Below, one piece after another: positions 54,043-63,745 of a stretch of DNA of 64,000 nt; position 1 is the stretch's first letter; each line of letters opens with the position of its first letter. Made by a program: the position numbers and the translations under genes. The stretch spans positions 3,225,501-3,289,500 of the forward strand of contig NZ_CP071057.1 in assembly GCF_017161425.1 (NCBI RefSeq), in the 5' to 3' direction. Source of the stretch: Marinicauda algicola (GTDB taxonomy: Bacteria; Pseudomonadota; Alphaproteobacteria; Caulobacterales; Maricaulaceae). The notes below the pieces were generated by a model, which saw only the letters and a list, made by a program, of their open reading frames with translations, had not been told where the DNA came from and ran no database searches.

Positions 54043-55035
54043 GTGGCCGAGCCCGATGTCCGGCTGTCGGTCCTGATCGTCTGCTATCGCAGCCGCGAGA
54101 CGATCGGGCGTGTCAGTTCAGCGCTCGCGGCCCAGACGGTGCGGCGGGCCGAGATTCTGGTCCTCGAGAACGGCTCGCCGGACGGAGAGCGCGTCAGCGC
54201 CGATCAGCTGCCCGAAGGCGCGCGCCTGATCGAGAGCGAGACCAATCTCGGCTTTGCGCCGGGAAACAACCGGCTCGCGCGCGAGTCGACCGGCGACTGG
54301 CTCGTCCTGCTCAATCCCGATGCCTTTCCCGAGCCGGACTGGCTGGAGCAAATGCTCGCCGCGACGACCCGCTGGCCGGACGCGGCGATGTTCGGCTGCA
54401 CCCAGCGCGCCTATGGCGCTCCGGGCGTGCTCGACGGGGCGGGGGATGTCTATCATGCGAGCGGCCTGCCCTACCGGGCGGGTTACGGGCGCGAGATGGA
54501 GCCGCCGCCCGAAGGCGAGACCTTCGCGGCCTGCGGGGCTGCAATGTTGATCCGTCGCGATCTCTTCGAGGACCTCGGCGGGTTCGACGAGGACTATTTC
54601 TGTTACGTCGAGGACGTCGATCTCGCCTTCCGCGCACGCCTCCTCGGTCATAGGGCGGTCCAGGTGCGCGACGCCGTCGTCGAGCACATCGGCTACGGGT
54701 CATCCGGGCGTCGATCGGAGTTCGCGGCCTATCACGGTGCCCGCAACAGGCTGTGGACCTTCTTCAAGAACATGCCCTGGCCGCTGCTGATCCTCCTCGC
54801 GCCGGTGCACCTGCTTGCCACGTTCGCCCTGTGGCTCTCGGCGATCCGCCACGGACAGTTCATGCTGTTCGGCCGGGCGATGCGCGACGGTTTCGCTGCA
54901 TGGCCGCGGCTGATGGAGAAGCGGCGCGAGATCCAGGCCCGGCGCCGGACCGGGATGCTCGCCGTCGCGCGGATGATGGCCTGGAATCCGTTGCGTCTGT
55001 TCACGCGCTCCCCGCACATCCGCCATCCGCGCTAG
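54043..55035 (+). CDS. GT2 glycosyltransferase, copy 2
   Basis: The 330-residue protein is a paralog of 51546-52577. It has LSVLIVCYRS, ILVLENGSPDG, LGFAPGNNRLARES, LLNPDAFPEPDW, ACGAAMLIRRDLF and YVEDVDLAFRARLLG, and the same late hydrophobic stretch (about 235-265). It starts with GTG 54043, four bases after the aminotransferase stop. It is probably the transferase for the amino sugar made by that enzyme. The donor is not known. Confidence 0.85.
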   Translation: MAEPDVRLSVLIVCYRSRETIGRVSSALAAQTVRRAEILVLENGSPDGERVSADQLPEGARLIESETNLGFAPGNNRLARESTGDWLVLLNPDAFPEPDWLEQMLAATTRWPDAAMFGCTQRAYGAPGVLDGAGDVYHASGLPYRAGYGREMEPPPEGETFAACGAAMLIRRDLFEDLGGFDEDYFCYVEDVDLAFRARLLGHRAVQVRDAVVEHIGYGSSGRRSEFAAYHGARNRLWTFFKNMPWPLLILLAPVHLLATFALWLSAIRHGQFMLFGRAMRDGFAAWPRLMEKRREIQARRRTGMLAVARMMAWNPLRLFTRSPHIRHPR

Positions 55036-55134
55036 GCCGGGCAAGGTTTGCTTCATGTTTCGAGAAGCATTCCTGGTTTGCATTCGCTCGTGCGCGCGAC
55101 TAGCACCTCTGCGGAGAACGCTGCCGAGGGCCGC

Positions 55135-56103
55135 ATGACCGAAGTCCAATCCACGATCCGCGCCTATGCGGAGCGGTTCAAGACTCCGCCGGGCCGTTCA
55201 CGCCCGCTTTCCGCCCATCTGCGCGAACTCGAAGCGGAATCCATCTTCATCATGCGCGAGGTCGCGGCCGAGTTTCAGCGTCCGGTGATGCTCTACTCGA
55301 TCGGCAAGGATTCCGCCGTGATGCTGCATCTCGCGCTGAAAGCCTTCTATCCCTCGCGCCCGCCCTTCCCGCTGCAGCATGTCGACACCACCTGGAAGTT
55401 CCGCGACATGATCGCCTATCGCGATGCGCTCGCGAAGGAGCTCGGCCTCGAGCTGCGCGTCGAGATCAATCAGGACGGGCTGGCGCGCGGCATCAATCCG
55501 TTCGATTCCGGCTCCAGCCTGCACACCCAGGTGATGAAGACCGAGGCGCTGCGCAATGCGATGAACACGCACCGCTACGATGCCGCGTTCGGCGGGGCGC
55601 GCCGCGACGAGGAGAAGTCGCGCGCCAAGGAGCGGATATTCTCCTTCCGCGACGCCCATCACGGCTGGGACCCGCGCAACCAGCGCCCGGAGCTGTGGCG
55701 CACCTACAATACGCGCATCAAGCCTGGCGAGAGCATCCGGGTCTTCCCGCTGTCGAACTGGACCGAACTCGACATCTGGCAGTACATCCTGGAAGAGGAC
55801 ATCCCGATCGTGCCGCTCTATTTCGCGGCGCAGCGGCCGACGGTGGAACGCGGCGGGCAGCTCTTCATGGTCGATGACGAGCGCTACCGGCTCCAGCCCG
55901 GCGAGGTGCCGCAGCCCCGCATGATCCGGTTCCGCACACTCGGCTGCTATCCGCTGACCGCGGCGATCGAGTCCTCGGCCACGACGCTGGAGGATATCGT
56001 CATGGAGATGCTTACCGCCCGCACCTCGGAACGCTCGGGCCGGCTGATCGACCACGACGAGTCCGGGTCGATGGAGAAGAAGAAGCGCGAGGGGTATTTC
56101 TGA
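55135..56103 (+). CDS. cysD: Sulfate adenylyltransferase, small subunit
   Basis: The 322-residue subunit forms APS from sulfate and ATP together with CysN. It belongs to the PP-loop family: [43 protein letters not shown] and [15 protein letters not shown] 55135 follows GAGGG by four bases; the frame is open to 55048, but the conserved part starts after 55135. The TGA overlaps the ATG of cysNC (TGATG). Confidence 0.96.
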   Translation: MTEVQSTIRAYAERFKTPPGRSRPLSAHLRELEAESIFIMREVAAEFQRPVMLYSIGKDSAVMLHLALKAFYPSRPPFPLQHVDTTWKFRDMIAYRDALAKELGLELRVEINQDGLARGINPFDSGSSLHTQVMKTEALRNAMNTHRYDAAFGGARRDEEKSRAKERIFSFRDAHHGWDPRNQRPELWRTYNTRIKPGESIRVFPLSNWTELDIWQYILEEDIPIVPLYFAAQRPTVERGGQLFMVDDERYRLQPGEVPQPRMIRFRTLGCYPLTAAIESSATTLEDIVMEMLTARTSERSGRLIDHDESGSMEKKKREGYF

Positions 56104-57998
56104 TGCGGGTCCAGGAAACGCGCGAGCAGCTGGTCGAGCGCCTGACCCGGTCGGGCGACCGGGGGGTGCTGCGCTTCATCACGTGCGGCTCGGTCGATGA
56201 CGGAAAGTCGACGCTCATCGGTCGCCTGCTCTACGATTCCAAGCTGATCTTCGAGGACCAGATCGCGACCCTGGAAAAGGACAGCCGCAAGCACGGCACG
56301 GCGGGGGAGGAGATCGATTTCGCGCTTCTGCTCGACGGGCTGGAGGCCGAGCGCGAGCAGGGCATCACGATCGATGTCGCCTACCGTTTCTTCAATACCG
56401 AGAAGCGCAAGTTCGTGGTCGCCGACACGCCGGGCCACGAGCAGTACACGCGCAACATGGCCACCGGCGCCTCCACGGCGGACCTGGCCATCATCCTGGT
56501 CGATGCACGCAAGGGCGTTTTCGTCCAGACCCTGCGCCACACCTATATCGCGCACATGATGGGCATCCGCCATGTCGTGCTGGCGGTCAACAAGATGGAT
56601 CTCGCAGGCTGGTCGCGCACGCGCTTCCACGAGATCGTGGCGGAGTATCTGAAGACCGCCGAGGGGCTGGGGTTCCAGTCCATCACCCCGATCCCGATGT
56701 CGGCGCGCTACGGCGACAATGTCACCTCGCGATCGCCGAACCTCGGCTGGCATGACGGCCCGACCCTGCTGGAGCATCTCGAGGAGGTCGAGGCCGAGGA
56801 CGATGCGCACGGCAAGCCGTTCCGGTTCCCGGTGCAGTGGGTCAACCGGCCCAATCTCGATTTCCGCGGCTTTTCCGGCACGATCGCGGCAGGCATGATC
56901 CGTACCGGCGATGCGGTGGTCGTCGCGTCCAGCGGCATCAAGGCGCACGTCAAGCGCATCGTGACCGCCGACGAGGACCTGAACGAGGCCTCTGCGGGCG
57001 ATGCCGTCACCATCGTCCTCGACCGCGAGATCGACATCGCGCGCGGCGACATGCTCGCCGGCATCGAGGAGCGTCCCGAAGTCGCCTCGCAGTTCGCCGC
57101 CGAGATCCTTTGGATGCACGACGAGGAGATGCTGCCCGGCCGCTCCTACCTGCTGAAGTCGGGTGCACAGACGACCCCGGTTTCCATTACGGCGCTGAAG
57201 CACAAGGTGGACGTCAACACCTACGACCGTGCGCCCGGGCGCAAGCTCGGCCTCAACGAGATCGGCTTCTGCAACCTGTCCACCTCGCGCCCGCTGGTCT
57301 TCGATCCGTACAAGGGAATTCGCGAGACCGGGGCCTTCATCCTGATCGACCGGTACACGAATCTCACGGTCGGGGCGGGGATGATCGAGTTCGGCCTGCG
57401 CCGGGCGACGAACATCCACACCCACGCGATGGACATCACCAAGGCGCGCCGGGCCGAGATCAAGCACCAGAAGCCGGCCATTCTCTGGTTCACCGGCCTG
57501 TCCGGAGCGGGCAAGTCGACGATCGCCAACCTCGTGGAGCGCAAGCTCACCGAGGCGGGGTTCCACACCTATTCGCTCGACGGCGACAATGTGCGCCACG
57601 GCCTCAACAAGGACCTCGGCTTCACCGATGCCGACCGGGTGGAGAACATACGCCGTATCGGCGAAGTCGCACGCCTGTTCGTCGATGCCGGTCTGATCGT
57701 CACCTGCTCCTTCATATCCCCCTTCCGCTCGGAGCGGCGCATGGTTCGCGAGCTCGTCGAGGACAGCGAGTTCATCGAGGTGTTCGTGGATGCCCCGCTC
57801 GAGGTGTGCATCGCCCGCGACCCGAAGGGGCTGTACAAGAAGGCCCAGGCCGGCGAGATCAAGAACTTCACGGGCTTCGACAGCCCCTACGAGGCGCCCG
57901 AGAACCCCGAACTGCGGGTGCAGACGGCGGACATCTCGGCCGAGGAGGCCGCCGACCGGGTCATCGCGGAGCTTCGCCGCACCGGCCGCCTGGGCTGA
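56103..57998 (+). CDS. cysNC: Sulfate adenylyltransferase large subunit fused to APS kinase
   Basis: The 631-residue protein has a GTPase CysN domain (residues about 15-440; G1 [32 protein letters not shown]) and an APS kinase CysC domain (about 455-630; [44 protein letters not shown]). GTP hydrolysis drives APS formation, and the kinase makes PAPS. This NC fusion is usual in alphaproteobacteria. PAPS could serve sulfotransferases, because the CysH of this locus looks like an APS reductase. Confidence 0.96.
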   Translation: MRVQETREQLVERLTRSGDRGVLRFITCGSVDDGKSTLIGRLLYDSKLIFEDQIATLEKDSRKHGTAGEEIDFALLLDGLEAEREQGITIDVAYRFFNTEKRKFVVADTPGHEQYTRNMATGASTADLAIILVDARKGVFVQTLRHTYIAHMMGIRHVVLAVNKMDLAGWSRTRFHEIVAEYLKTAEGLGFQSITPIPMSARYGDNVTSRSPNLGWHDGPTLLEHLEEVEAEDDAHGKPFRFPVQWVNRPNLDFRGFSGTIAAGMIRTGDAVVVASSGIKAHVKRIVTADEDLNEASAGDAVTIVLDREIDIARGDMLAGIEERPEVASQFAAEILWMHDEEMLPGRSYLLKSGAQTTPVSITALKHKVDVNTYDRAPGRKLGLNEIGFCNLSTSRPLVFDPYKGIRETGAFILIDRYTNLTVGAGMIEFGLRRATNIHTHAMDITKARRAEIKHQKPAILWFTGLSGAGKSTIANLVERKLTEAGFHTYSLDGDNVRHGLNKDLGFTDADRVENIRRIGEVARLFVDAGLIVTCSFISPFRSERRMVRELVEDSEFIEVFVDAPLEVCIARDPKGLYKKAQAGEIKNFTGFDSPYEAPENPELRVQTADISAEEAADRVIAELRRTGRLG

Positions 57999-58070
57999 TC
58001 GCAGAGATCGGGGAGCACGGCGTGACCGGCCGGCGTCATTGCGGCGGCCGCTTCTTCACCGTGAAGGGCT

Positions 58071-58853
58071 CTATCGCGCCCAGGCGACGAAGGGGCCGTT
58101 GAGATAGTCGGCCTCGACCTTGCCGTAGAGGAAATCCCTGCCGTCGGGATCGGTCACCCGCCCCCCGGCGGCGTTGAGCACCGCGTGGCCGGCACCGGTA
58201 TCCCATTCCCGGGTAGGGGCGAAGCGCGGGTAGATGTCCGCCTTGCCCTCGGCGAGCAGGCAGAATTTCAGCGAAGAGCCCGCGCTGACGGTGTCGGTAA
58301 CGCCTTGCGCCTCGGCAAAGGCGCGCGTCGTGTCATCGGCGTGCGATCGGCTCATGACCGCCACTTTCTTGCCCTCGCGCGGCGAGCGCGTCGAGATGGG
58401 CGACAGGGCGCGCAGGTCGAATTGGCCCCCCGGCTTCAATCCGCCGGCCCAGGCTTCGCGGTCCCCGAGATAGATTCGCTCGAGCGCGGGCGCATAGACG
58501 CAGCCCGCCACCGGGCGGCGGCCGGAGACGAGCGCGATATTGATCGTGAACTCGCCGTTCTTGCTGATGAATTCCTTGGTCCCGTCGACCGGATCGACGA
58601 GGAGGAAATCGCCGTCGATGAGCGGGCGCAGTCCGGCGGCGAAGCTTTCCTCGGCGAGGACCGGAACGCCGGGGAAATCGCGCGCGAGGGCCTCGAGGAT
58701 CAACGTCTCGGCGCGCTCGTCGGCTTCGGTGACCAGGGAGTTGTCGGCCTTCTGTCCGACGGTGAAGGGCCGGGCGTAGACCTCCATCACCGGGACGCCG
58801 GCGCGTGCGCAGATCGCCGCGAAGCGGCGCGCGATATGATCGGTATCCCTCAT
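58071..58853 (-). CDS. cysQ: 3'(2'),5'-bisphosphate nucleotidase
   Basis: The 260-residue enzyme clears PAP left when PAPS is used, and may limit PAPS. It is a lithium-sensitive phosphatase of the inositol-monophosphatase fold: EADERAE, VLAEES, DPVDGTKEF with the metal-binding Asp residues, and WDTGAGHAVLNAAGG. It is 27 bases after cysH in the same direction and converges with cysNC. Confidence 0.93.
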   Translation of the reverse strand: MRDTDHIARRFAAICARAGVPVMEVYARPFTVGQKADNSLVTEADERAETLILEALARDFPGVPVLAEESFAAGLRPLIDGDFLLVDPVDGTKEFISKNGEFTINIALVSGRRPVAGCVYAPALERIYLGDREAWAGGLKPGGQFDLRALSPISTRSPREGKKVAVMSRSHADDTTRAFAEAQGVTDTVSAGSSLKFCLLAEGKADIYPRFAPTREWDTGAGHAVLNAAGGRVTDPDGRDFLYGKVEADYLNGPFVAWAR

Positions 58854-58880
58854 CCTGCCGGGTTCCCTCGAGCCTCGACG

Positions 58881-59630
58881 CTATCCGGCGCGGGAGCGCC
58901 GCACCTGTCCATCGGCCCCGATATGGATGCCGCACTCTGTCTTGTCCTGGCCGGCCCAGCGCCCTGCGCGAGGGTCGGATTCGTCGGCGGCCACCGGCGC
59001 GGTGCACGGGACGCATCCGACCGAGGGGTAGTTGCGCGCCAGCAGCGGATGGTCGGGCAGGGCGTGATCGCGCCCATAAGCGCGCAGATCGTCCGCGCTC
59101 CACTCCACGAGGGGGTTGAGCTTCAGCTTGCCGTCCTGGATCTCCACGCGCGGGATCCGGGCGCGCTCGCCGCCGTGATAGCGCTTGCGTCCGGAGACCC
59201 AGACCTTGTAGGGGCGCAGCGCCCGGATGAGGGGCAGGGTCTTCCTCACGTGACAGCACAGGTCGGGATTGCGCGCGTGCAGGGTGCCGTCGGGATCGTC
59301 CGCGGCGAGATCGTGCGGGCTGGGCGAGAGCGTCTGGATATTGGTCAGGCCGAGCCTGTCTCGAAGCGCGTCGCGATAGCGCAGCGTCTCGGAGAACAGC
59401 TTGCCGGTGTCGATGAACAGGACCGGCACGTCGGGAGCGACCTCGGCGGCCATGTGCAGGATCACCGCCGATTCGGTGCCGAAGGAGGAGACGATGCAGC
59501 TCTCGCCCGGGAAGATGTCCGTCAGGCAGCGCTTGAGCGCTCCTCGCGCGTCGAGGCCGGACAGCGCGGCCTCCAGGGCCTGGGCTCCGGCCTCCAGCGC
59601 GAGGCGGTATTCCGACTTCAGTGAGGCCAT
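58881..59630 (-). CDS. cysH: Assimilatory APS/PAPS reductase, iron-sulfur type
   Basis: The 249-residue enzyme reduces APS or PAPS to sulfite with thioredoxin. It has the sulfate-nucleotide loop SFGTESAV, the pair CCHVRK and the pair CVPCT, which together bind a [4Fe-4S] cluster in the APS-using type, and the active Cys in ECGIH. Enteric PAPS reductases lack the two Cys pairs. So APS is the likely substrate, although a CysC domain is present nearby. The sulfite can enter cysteine synthesis or SqdB, whose gene lies 23 bases upstream. Confidence 0.93.
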   Translation of the reverse strand: MASLKSEYRLALEAGAQALEAALSGLDARGALKRCLTDIFPGESCIVSSFGTESAVILHMAAEVAPDVPVLFIDTGKLFSETLRYRDALRDRLGLTNIQTLSPSPHDLAADDPDGTLHARNPDLCCHVRKTLPLIRALRPYKVWVSGRKRYHGGERARIPRVEIQDGKLKLNPLVEWSADDLRAYGRDHALPDHPLLARNYPSVGCVPCTAPVAADESDPRAGRWAGQDKTECGIHIGADGQVRRSRAG

Positions 59631-59653
59631 GGCTGCCCCCGGGCTGCGCGGGC

Positions 59654-60859
59654 CTAGCTTGCCGTCCGGCGCCCCTCGCCCTTCTGGGCCTCTTCGCGGG
59701 TCTTGTTCCAGTAGGAGACGGAGGGGACCTTGGACCGGTCGCAGCGATGGGCGTACTTGCGCGCGATCTCGGTGACCTCTTCCATCAGGCCGGCTTCCAG
59801 CGTGATCGGCTTCAGGCCCATCGACAGGAAGGTATCGTTTTCCACGTGCAGGTCGTTCTCGTCCGCCTCGTTGCGCGGATTGGGCAGATAGGCGATCTCG
59901 ACCCCGGCCATGTCCGCGATCATCTTCGCCAGATCGCGCACCCGGTGGGTCTCGGTCATCTGGTTCATGATGCGCACCTTCTCGCCGGTCTGCGGCGGGT
60001 TCTCCACCGCGAGCTGGATGCAGCGCACCGTGTCCTGGATGTGGATGAAGGCGCGCGTCTGCCCGCCGGTCCCGTGCACGGTCAGCGGGTGGCCGACCGC
60101 GGCCTGCATCAGGAAGCGGTTCAGCACCGTGCCGTAATCGCCGTCATAGTCGAACCGGTTGATCAGGCGCTCGTCCTTGCGGGTCTCCTCGGTCTGGGTG
60201 CCCCACACGATGCCCTGGTGGAGATCGGTGATCTTGACCTTGTCGTTCTTGTTGTAGAAGTGGAAGAAGAGCTGATCCTGGGTCTTGGTCATGTGGTAGA
60301 TCGAGCCCGGATTGGCCGGGTAGAGGATCTCCTGGTCCTTCAGACCCTCGGCGGTCTCCACTTTCACCTTCAGATAGCCTTCGGGGATCTTCATCCCCGC
60401 CGTGCCGTAGCCATAGACGCCCATCGTGCCGAGATGCACCAGATGGATGTCGAGCCCGGAATCGACGATCGCGGCGAGCACGTCGTTGGTGGCGTTGAGA
60501 TTGTTGTCCACCGTGTAGCGCTTGTGGCGCGCACTCTTCATCGAGTAGGGCGCGGCGCGCTGCTCGGCGAAATGGATGATCGCGTCGGGCTGTTCGGCGA
60601 CGATGAGGTCGAGGAGTTCCTGGTAGTCCTTGCCGACATTGAGGTCGACGAAACCGATCTGCTTGCCGGAAATCTCCTTCCAGGCATCCAGGCGCTTGTG
60701 CATCGGCTGGATCGGGGTGAGGCTCTCCACCTCGAGCTCGATATCGATCTTGCGCCGCGACAGGTTGTCCACGATCACGACTTCATGACCGCGCGCCGAA
60801 AGATGCAGCGCCGAGGGCCAGCCGCAGAAACCGTCGCCGCCAAGAACCAGAACTTTCAT
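59654..60859 (-). CDS. sqdB: UDP-sulfoquinovose synthase
   Basis: The 401-residue extended-SDR enzyme forms UDP-sulfoquinovose from UDP-glucose and sulfite, for sulfolipid. It has GGDGFCGWPSALHL, HFAEQRAAPYSM, LGTMGVYGYG, IYHMTKTQDQLFF with Tyr-x3-Lys, and LHQGIVWGTQTEET, all typical of SqdB/SQD1. It stands in one operon with the iron-sulfur CysH and CysQ and follows a permease gene, so sulfite supply and use are linked. The sulfolipid glycosyltransferase (SqdX or SqdD) is not in the window. Confidence 0.96.
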   Translation of the reverse strand: MKVLVLGGDGFCGWPSALHLSARGHEVVIVDNLSRRKIDIELEVESLTPIQPMHKRLDAWKEISGKQIGFVDLNVGKDYQELLDLIVAEQPDAIIHFAEQRAAPYSMKSARHKRYTVDNNLNATNDVLAAIVDSGLDIHLVHLGTMGVYGYGTAGMKIPEGYLKVKVETAEGLKDQEILYPANPGSIYHMTKTQDQLFFHFYNKNDKVKITDLHQGIVWGTQTEETRKDERLINRFDYDGDYGTVLNRFLMQAAVGHPLTVHGTGGQTRAFIHIQDTVRCIQLAVENPPQTGEKVRIMNQMTETHRVRDLAKMIADMAGVEIAYLPNPRNEADENDLHVENDTFLSMGLKPITLEAGLMEEVTEIARKYAHRCDRSKVPSVSYWNKTREEAQKGEGRRTAS

Positions 60860-60965
60860 GATATCACTCCGGATAAACCGAACCGTCGCATTTCGGATAT
60901 GCAGCGGGTTCTGACAGGATGGGTACGGGGATGCAAGCGTCTCGGGCCGCTGAAACCGGGCCCGG

Positions 60966-62708
60966 TCAGAGCTGCGTGATCAACAGTCCGGCGATCGCCG
61001 CGATCGAATAGGCCACGAGTGTGCACCCGCCCAGCTTGAGGAAGTCCGCCATGGTATAGCGCCCGGGGCTCAGCACCATGAGATGGGTCTGGTAGCCGAA
61101 GGGCATGAGGAAGCTGGCGCTGGCGCCGAAGGCGGTGGCGAGCGCGAGCGCCGTCGGCGACATTCCGGTCGCTACGGCGGTGTCGAGCGCGATCGGCAGC
61201 ACGGTGAGGGCGGCGCTGGTATTGGAGAAGAACTCGGTCAGGATCCAGGCGAGCAGGAAGATCGTGATCAGTACCGCCGCCGGCGGCAGGCCGAGGCTCA
61301 GCTCGGCAACCTGGCCAGCCACGAAGCCCGACAGCCCGGACTGCGACACCAGGAGGCTGAGCAGCACCGCGCCCCACAGGACGATCGCGAGATCGAACGG
61401 GAAGGCGCGCCGCACCTCGCGCGGTGAAACCCACTCCATGAGCACGGTGACGCTGGCGAGGGTGAAAGCCGCCACCGCGATCGGGACGAGCTGGAACAGC
61501 GCGCAGGCCAGGAAAGCGGCAAAGGCGAGCCCCACCAGCAGGGTGTCGCGGGCACCGAGCTGGCCGAGGCCCGCATCGTCGCTGTCGATCAGGTGCAGGT
61601 TGGAGCGCAGATTGTCGCGGCGGTGGAAGTCCGGCCCGGCCGCGAGCAGCAGCATGTCGCCTGCCGACAAGGGCAGCGCGCCGAGCTTTCCCGACAGCGG
61701 CGTTCCGCCGCGCTCGATGCCGAGCACGGAGGCATCGAAGCGGGCGCGGAAATCGGTCTCACGCAAGGTTCGCCCCACGAGATGGGAGCCGGCTGCGACG
61801 ACGGCGCGATAGAGATTGTCCTGGCGGTGCGGCGCGCCGTCCTTTGTAATGGACAGGCCGTTGATGCTGCGCAGCTCGTCGATGTGGGTCACGTCGCCGA
61901 CGAAGATGAGCACGTCGCCCTCCCGGATGATGTGGCGTGGCGTGATCGGGGCGATGACCCGGTCGCCGCGCACCACCTCGGCAAGGAAGAAGCTTTGCAG
62001 GTGGCGCAGCTTGTTGGTCGCCACCGATCGCCCGGCCAGGCGCGAGCCCTCCGCCACGCGCGCCTCGACATGGAATATGTCGGGCTGGTGCTCCGACGCG
62101 CCGGGCTTCTCGCGAAGCAGGATCGGGGACAGGACGAGCAGGGTGGCGAGTACCGCGATGACGACCAGGGCGCCGGGAATGACGAAGTCGAGGACGGTAA
62201 GCTCGATGCCCTGCGCGGCGGACAGGCCGACCACCATGAGCGAGGCGGACGTGCCGAACGGGGTGAGCATCCCGGCTGCGAGCGCGACGTAGGACAGAGG
62301 CAGCAGCAGCTGGTGGGGGGTCACGGTCGGCCTGCGCGAGGCCGGTCCGAGCATCGCGGCCACCACCGCCGTGTTCGGAACGAAGGCGCTGATCGCCGCG
62401 GCCGAGCCGAGCAGGCGCGCCAGCGTGCGGCGCAGGCCCCGCGGACGTTTCGAGAAGAAGAGCTGGCGCAGCAGGGCCAGCTTGCCCAGCGCGAGGGAGA
62501 AGACAACGAGGCTCATGACCGCCCAGATCGCAGGCTGGCCGAGCGCGGCGAAGGCCGTCGCGAAATCGACCCGGCCGGTGACGATCACCAGCAGGGCGAA
62601 CACCGCGAAGGCCCGCGGTGCACCGATCCGGCCGGACACGAGTGCTGCCGCCAGCCCGGTCAGCAGCGCGGCGTCGATCGCCCGGCCAATGATTTCGCTT
62701 TCGAGCAC
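60966..62708 (-). CDS. SLC13/DASS-family permease with TrkA-C domains
   Basis: The product, about 580 residues, has an N-terminal membrane block (about five segments), two central regulatory TrkA-C domains (about 205-370; EVRGDRVIAPITPRHIIREGDVLIFVGD type), and a C-terminal membrane block with SNTSAALTVLPIAL and FGYQTHLMV. This layout is common in sodium/sulfate or anion symporters, and the cys context favours sulfate, though dicarboxylates cannot be excluded. It is 106 bases upstream of sqdB on the same strand. GTG 62708 is used as the start; a TTG at 62753 is in frame, with a strong AGGAGG between them that fits neither exactly. Confidence 0.88.
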   Translation of the reverse strand: MLESEIIGRAIDAALLTGLAAALVSGRIGAPRAFAVFALLVIVTGRVDFATAFAALGQPAIWAVMSLVVFSLALGKLALLRQLFFSKRPRGLRRTLARLLGSAAAISAFVPNTAVVAAMLGPASRRPTVTPHQLLLPLSYVALAAGMLTPFGTSASLMVVGLSAAQGIELTVLDFVIPGALVVIAVLATLLVLSPILLREKPGASEHQPDIFHVEARVAEGSRLAGRSVATNKLRHLQSFFLAEVVRGDRVIAPITPRHIIREGDVLIFVGDVTHIDELRSINGLSITKDGAPHRQDNLYRAVVAAGSHLVGRTLRETDFRARFDASVLGIERGGTPLSGKLGALPLSAGDMLLLAAGPDFHRRDNLRSNLHLIDSDDAGLGQLGARDTLLVGLAFAAFLACALFQLVPIAVAAFTLASVTVLMEWVSPREVRRAFPFDLAIVLWGAVLLSLLVSQSGLSGFVAGQVAELSLGLPPAAVLITIFLLAWILTEFFSNTSAALTVLPIALDTAVATGMSPTALALATAFGASASFLMPFGYQTHLMVLSPGRYTMADFLKLGGCTLVAYSIAAIAGLLITQL

Positions 62709-62838
62709 GTCCAGGCTGCCCCTGCCATCCGCCTCCTGTGTGCCCGCGGGCAAAGGCTATGACAAGGGGCAGGCCGGCGATGCGGCCGGGGCCAACACAG
62801 CGCTTGAACTTGTCGCGCTAAAGCCTGATTTTAGGGTC

Positions 62839-63159
62839 ATGAACGAGACTGACGCCTCTGCCAGCGAGCCCGAGGACGCTTTTGCGGCTGCCGAACAGCG
62901 GCTGAAGCGGGCCCTCGGCGCGATCGAGAGCCGCTTCAAGGCGCTCCAGGCGCGCGCCGAGGCGGCCAAGGGCGACGAGGCGGTGTCGCTTGCCAGCGAG
63001 GAAGATCGGGCGCGTCTGGCCGACGAACTCGACGCGGCCCGGGCCCGGGAGGCCGCACTCAGCGAGGCGGCCGGAGAGGCATCGGCGGCCTGCGGCGAGG
63101 CGATCGCCGAGCTGCGCGCGATCCTCGGACGCGACGCCGGGCCGGGCGAGGAGGGCTAG
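62839..63159 (+). CDS. DUF4164-like coiled-coil protein
   Basis: The 106-residue acidic protein is predicted to be one long helix with coiled-coil heptads (EQRLKRALGAIESRFKALQARAE and on). Proteins like this (DUF4164) lie directly upstream of zapA in many alphaproteobacteria. Its stop is followed at once by the zapA ATG, so the two are coupled and may act together at the division ring. Function unproven. Confidence 0.75.
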   Translation: MNETDASASEPEDAFAAAEQRLKRALGAIESRFKALQARAEAAKGDEAVSLASEEDRARLADELDAARAREAALSEAAGEASAACGEAIAELRAILGRDAGPGEEG

Positions 63160-63519
63160 ATGTCGAAGGTGACCATCTCGCTCAACGGGCGCGCCTTCAC
63201 GATCGGGTGCGAGGAGGGCCAGCAGGCATACCTGCGCGAGCTCGCGGGCCATCTCGATTCCCACGTGCGCGACCTTGCCGAGAAGGTCGGCCAGATCGGC
63301 GAGCTTCGCCTTCTGCTGATGGCCGCGCTCATCGTCGCCGACGAGAGCCGCGAGGCGCAGGGCCGGGTCGGCGAACTCGAGGAGGCGCTCATCGAGGCGC
63401 GCGGCAAGGCCTCGCAGAGCGAGGCACGCCGGCGGTCCGACCGCGCGCGTGCCGCCGAACTGCTCAACACGACCGCCGAACAGCTCGAGGCCATGGCGTC
63501 ATCTGGCGAAGAGACTTGA
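63160..63519 (+). CDS. zapA: Cell division protein ZapA
   Basis: The 119-residue protein has the ZapA domain: VTISLNGRAFTIGCEEGQQAYLRELAGHLDSHV, then LLLMAALIVADE and a C-terminal coiled coil. ZapA binds and cross-links FtsZ filaments. Its position before a 6S RNA and a 5-formyl-THF cyclo-ligase gene is conserved across many proteobacteria. Confidence 0.93.
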   Translation: MSKVTISLNGRAFTIGCEEGQQAYLRELAGHLDSHVRDLAEKVGQIGELRLLLMAALIVADESREAQGRVGELEEALIEARGKASQSEARRRSDRARAAELLNTTAEQLEAMASSGEET

Positions 63520-63521
63520 GT

Positions 63522-63544
63522 AAGATGGCCTTCGGCCCCATCTT
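63522..63544 (+). terminator. Hairpin after zapA
   Basis: AAGATGG pairs with CCATCTT around a short inner stem, three bases after the zapA stop. The T-run is only two bases long, so termination may be weak, allowing read-through into the RNA gene or partial uncoupling. Confidence 0.4.
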
Positions 63545-63551
63545 CACACAA

Positions 63552-63721
63552 GGCGGACACTGGAGCGTGCGTCGAGCATCCTCATCCCGGCGACCTTACG
63601 TCTCTGACGGGGAGCTGTCCCTGCCCCTGGCCGTGGCCTCGGGCACACGGCGCCCACCTGGTAAGCCAGGTCATCAGGGATGTCACGATGCTGACGGCGC
63701 AATCGGTTCCGCCACCCTTTT
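63552..63721 (+). ncRNA. ssrS: 6S RNA
   Basis: The RNA between zapA and the cyclo-ligase gene can fold into the long, broken rod of 6S RNA. GGCGG (63552-63556) pairs with CCGCC (63709-63713). CGTC and GCATC (63570-63580) pair with GATGC and GACG (63687-63696). CATCCC (63583-63588) pairs with GGGATG (63677-63682). A central region (about 63589-63676) would hold the open bubble that imitates a melted promoter and binds the housekeeping RNA polymerase. A run of four T residues follows. The ends are estimated. Confidence 0.8.
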
Positions 63722-63745
63722 CCTCCGGCCCGGCGGGCGGATCTC

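Noticed and set aside
62660-62735. Leader peptide before the SLC13-type permease (AGGAGG then ATG in another frame)
   Set aside because: The 22-codon frame is short and ends inside the permease gene; nothing besides the ribosome-like site supports it.
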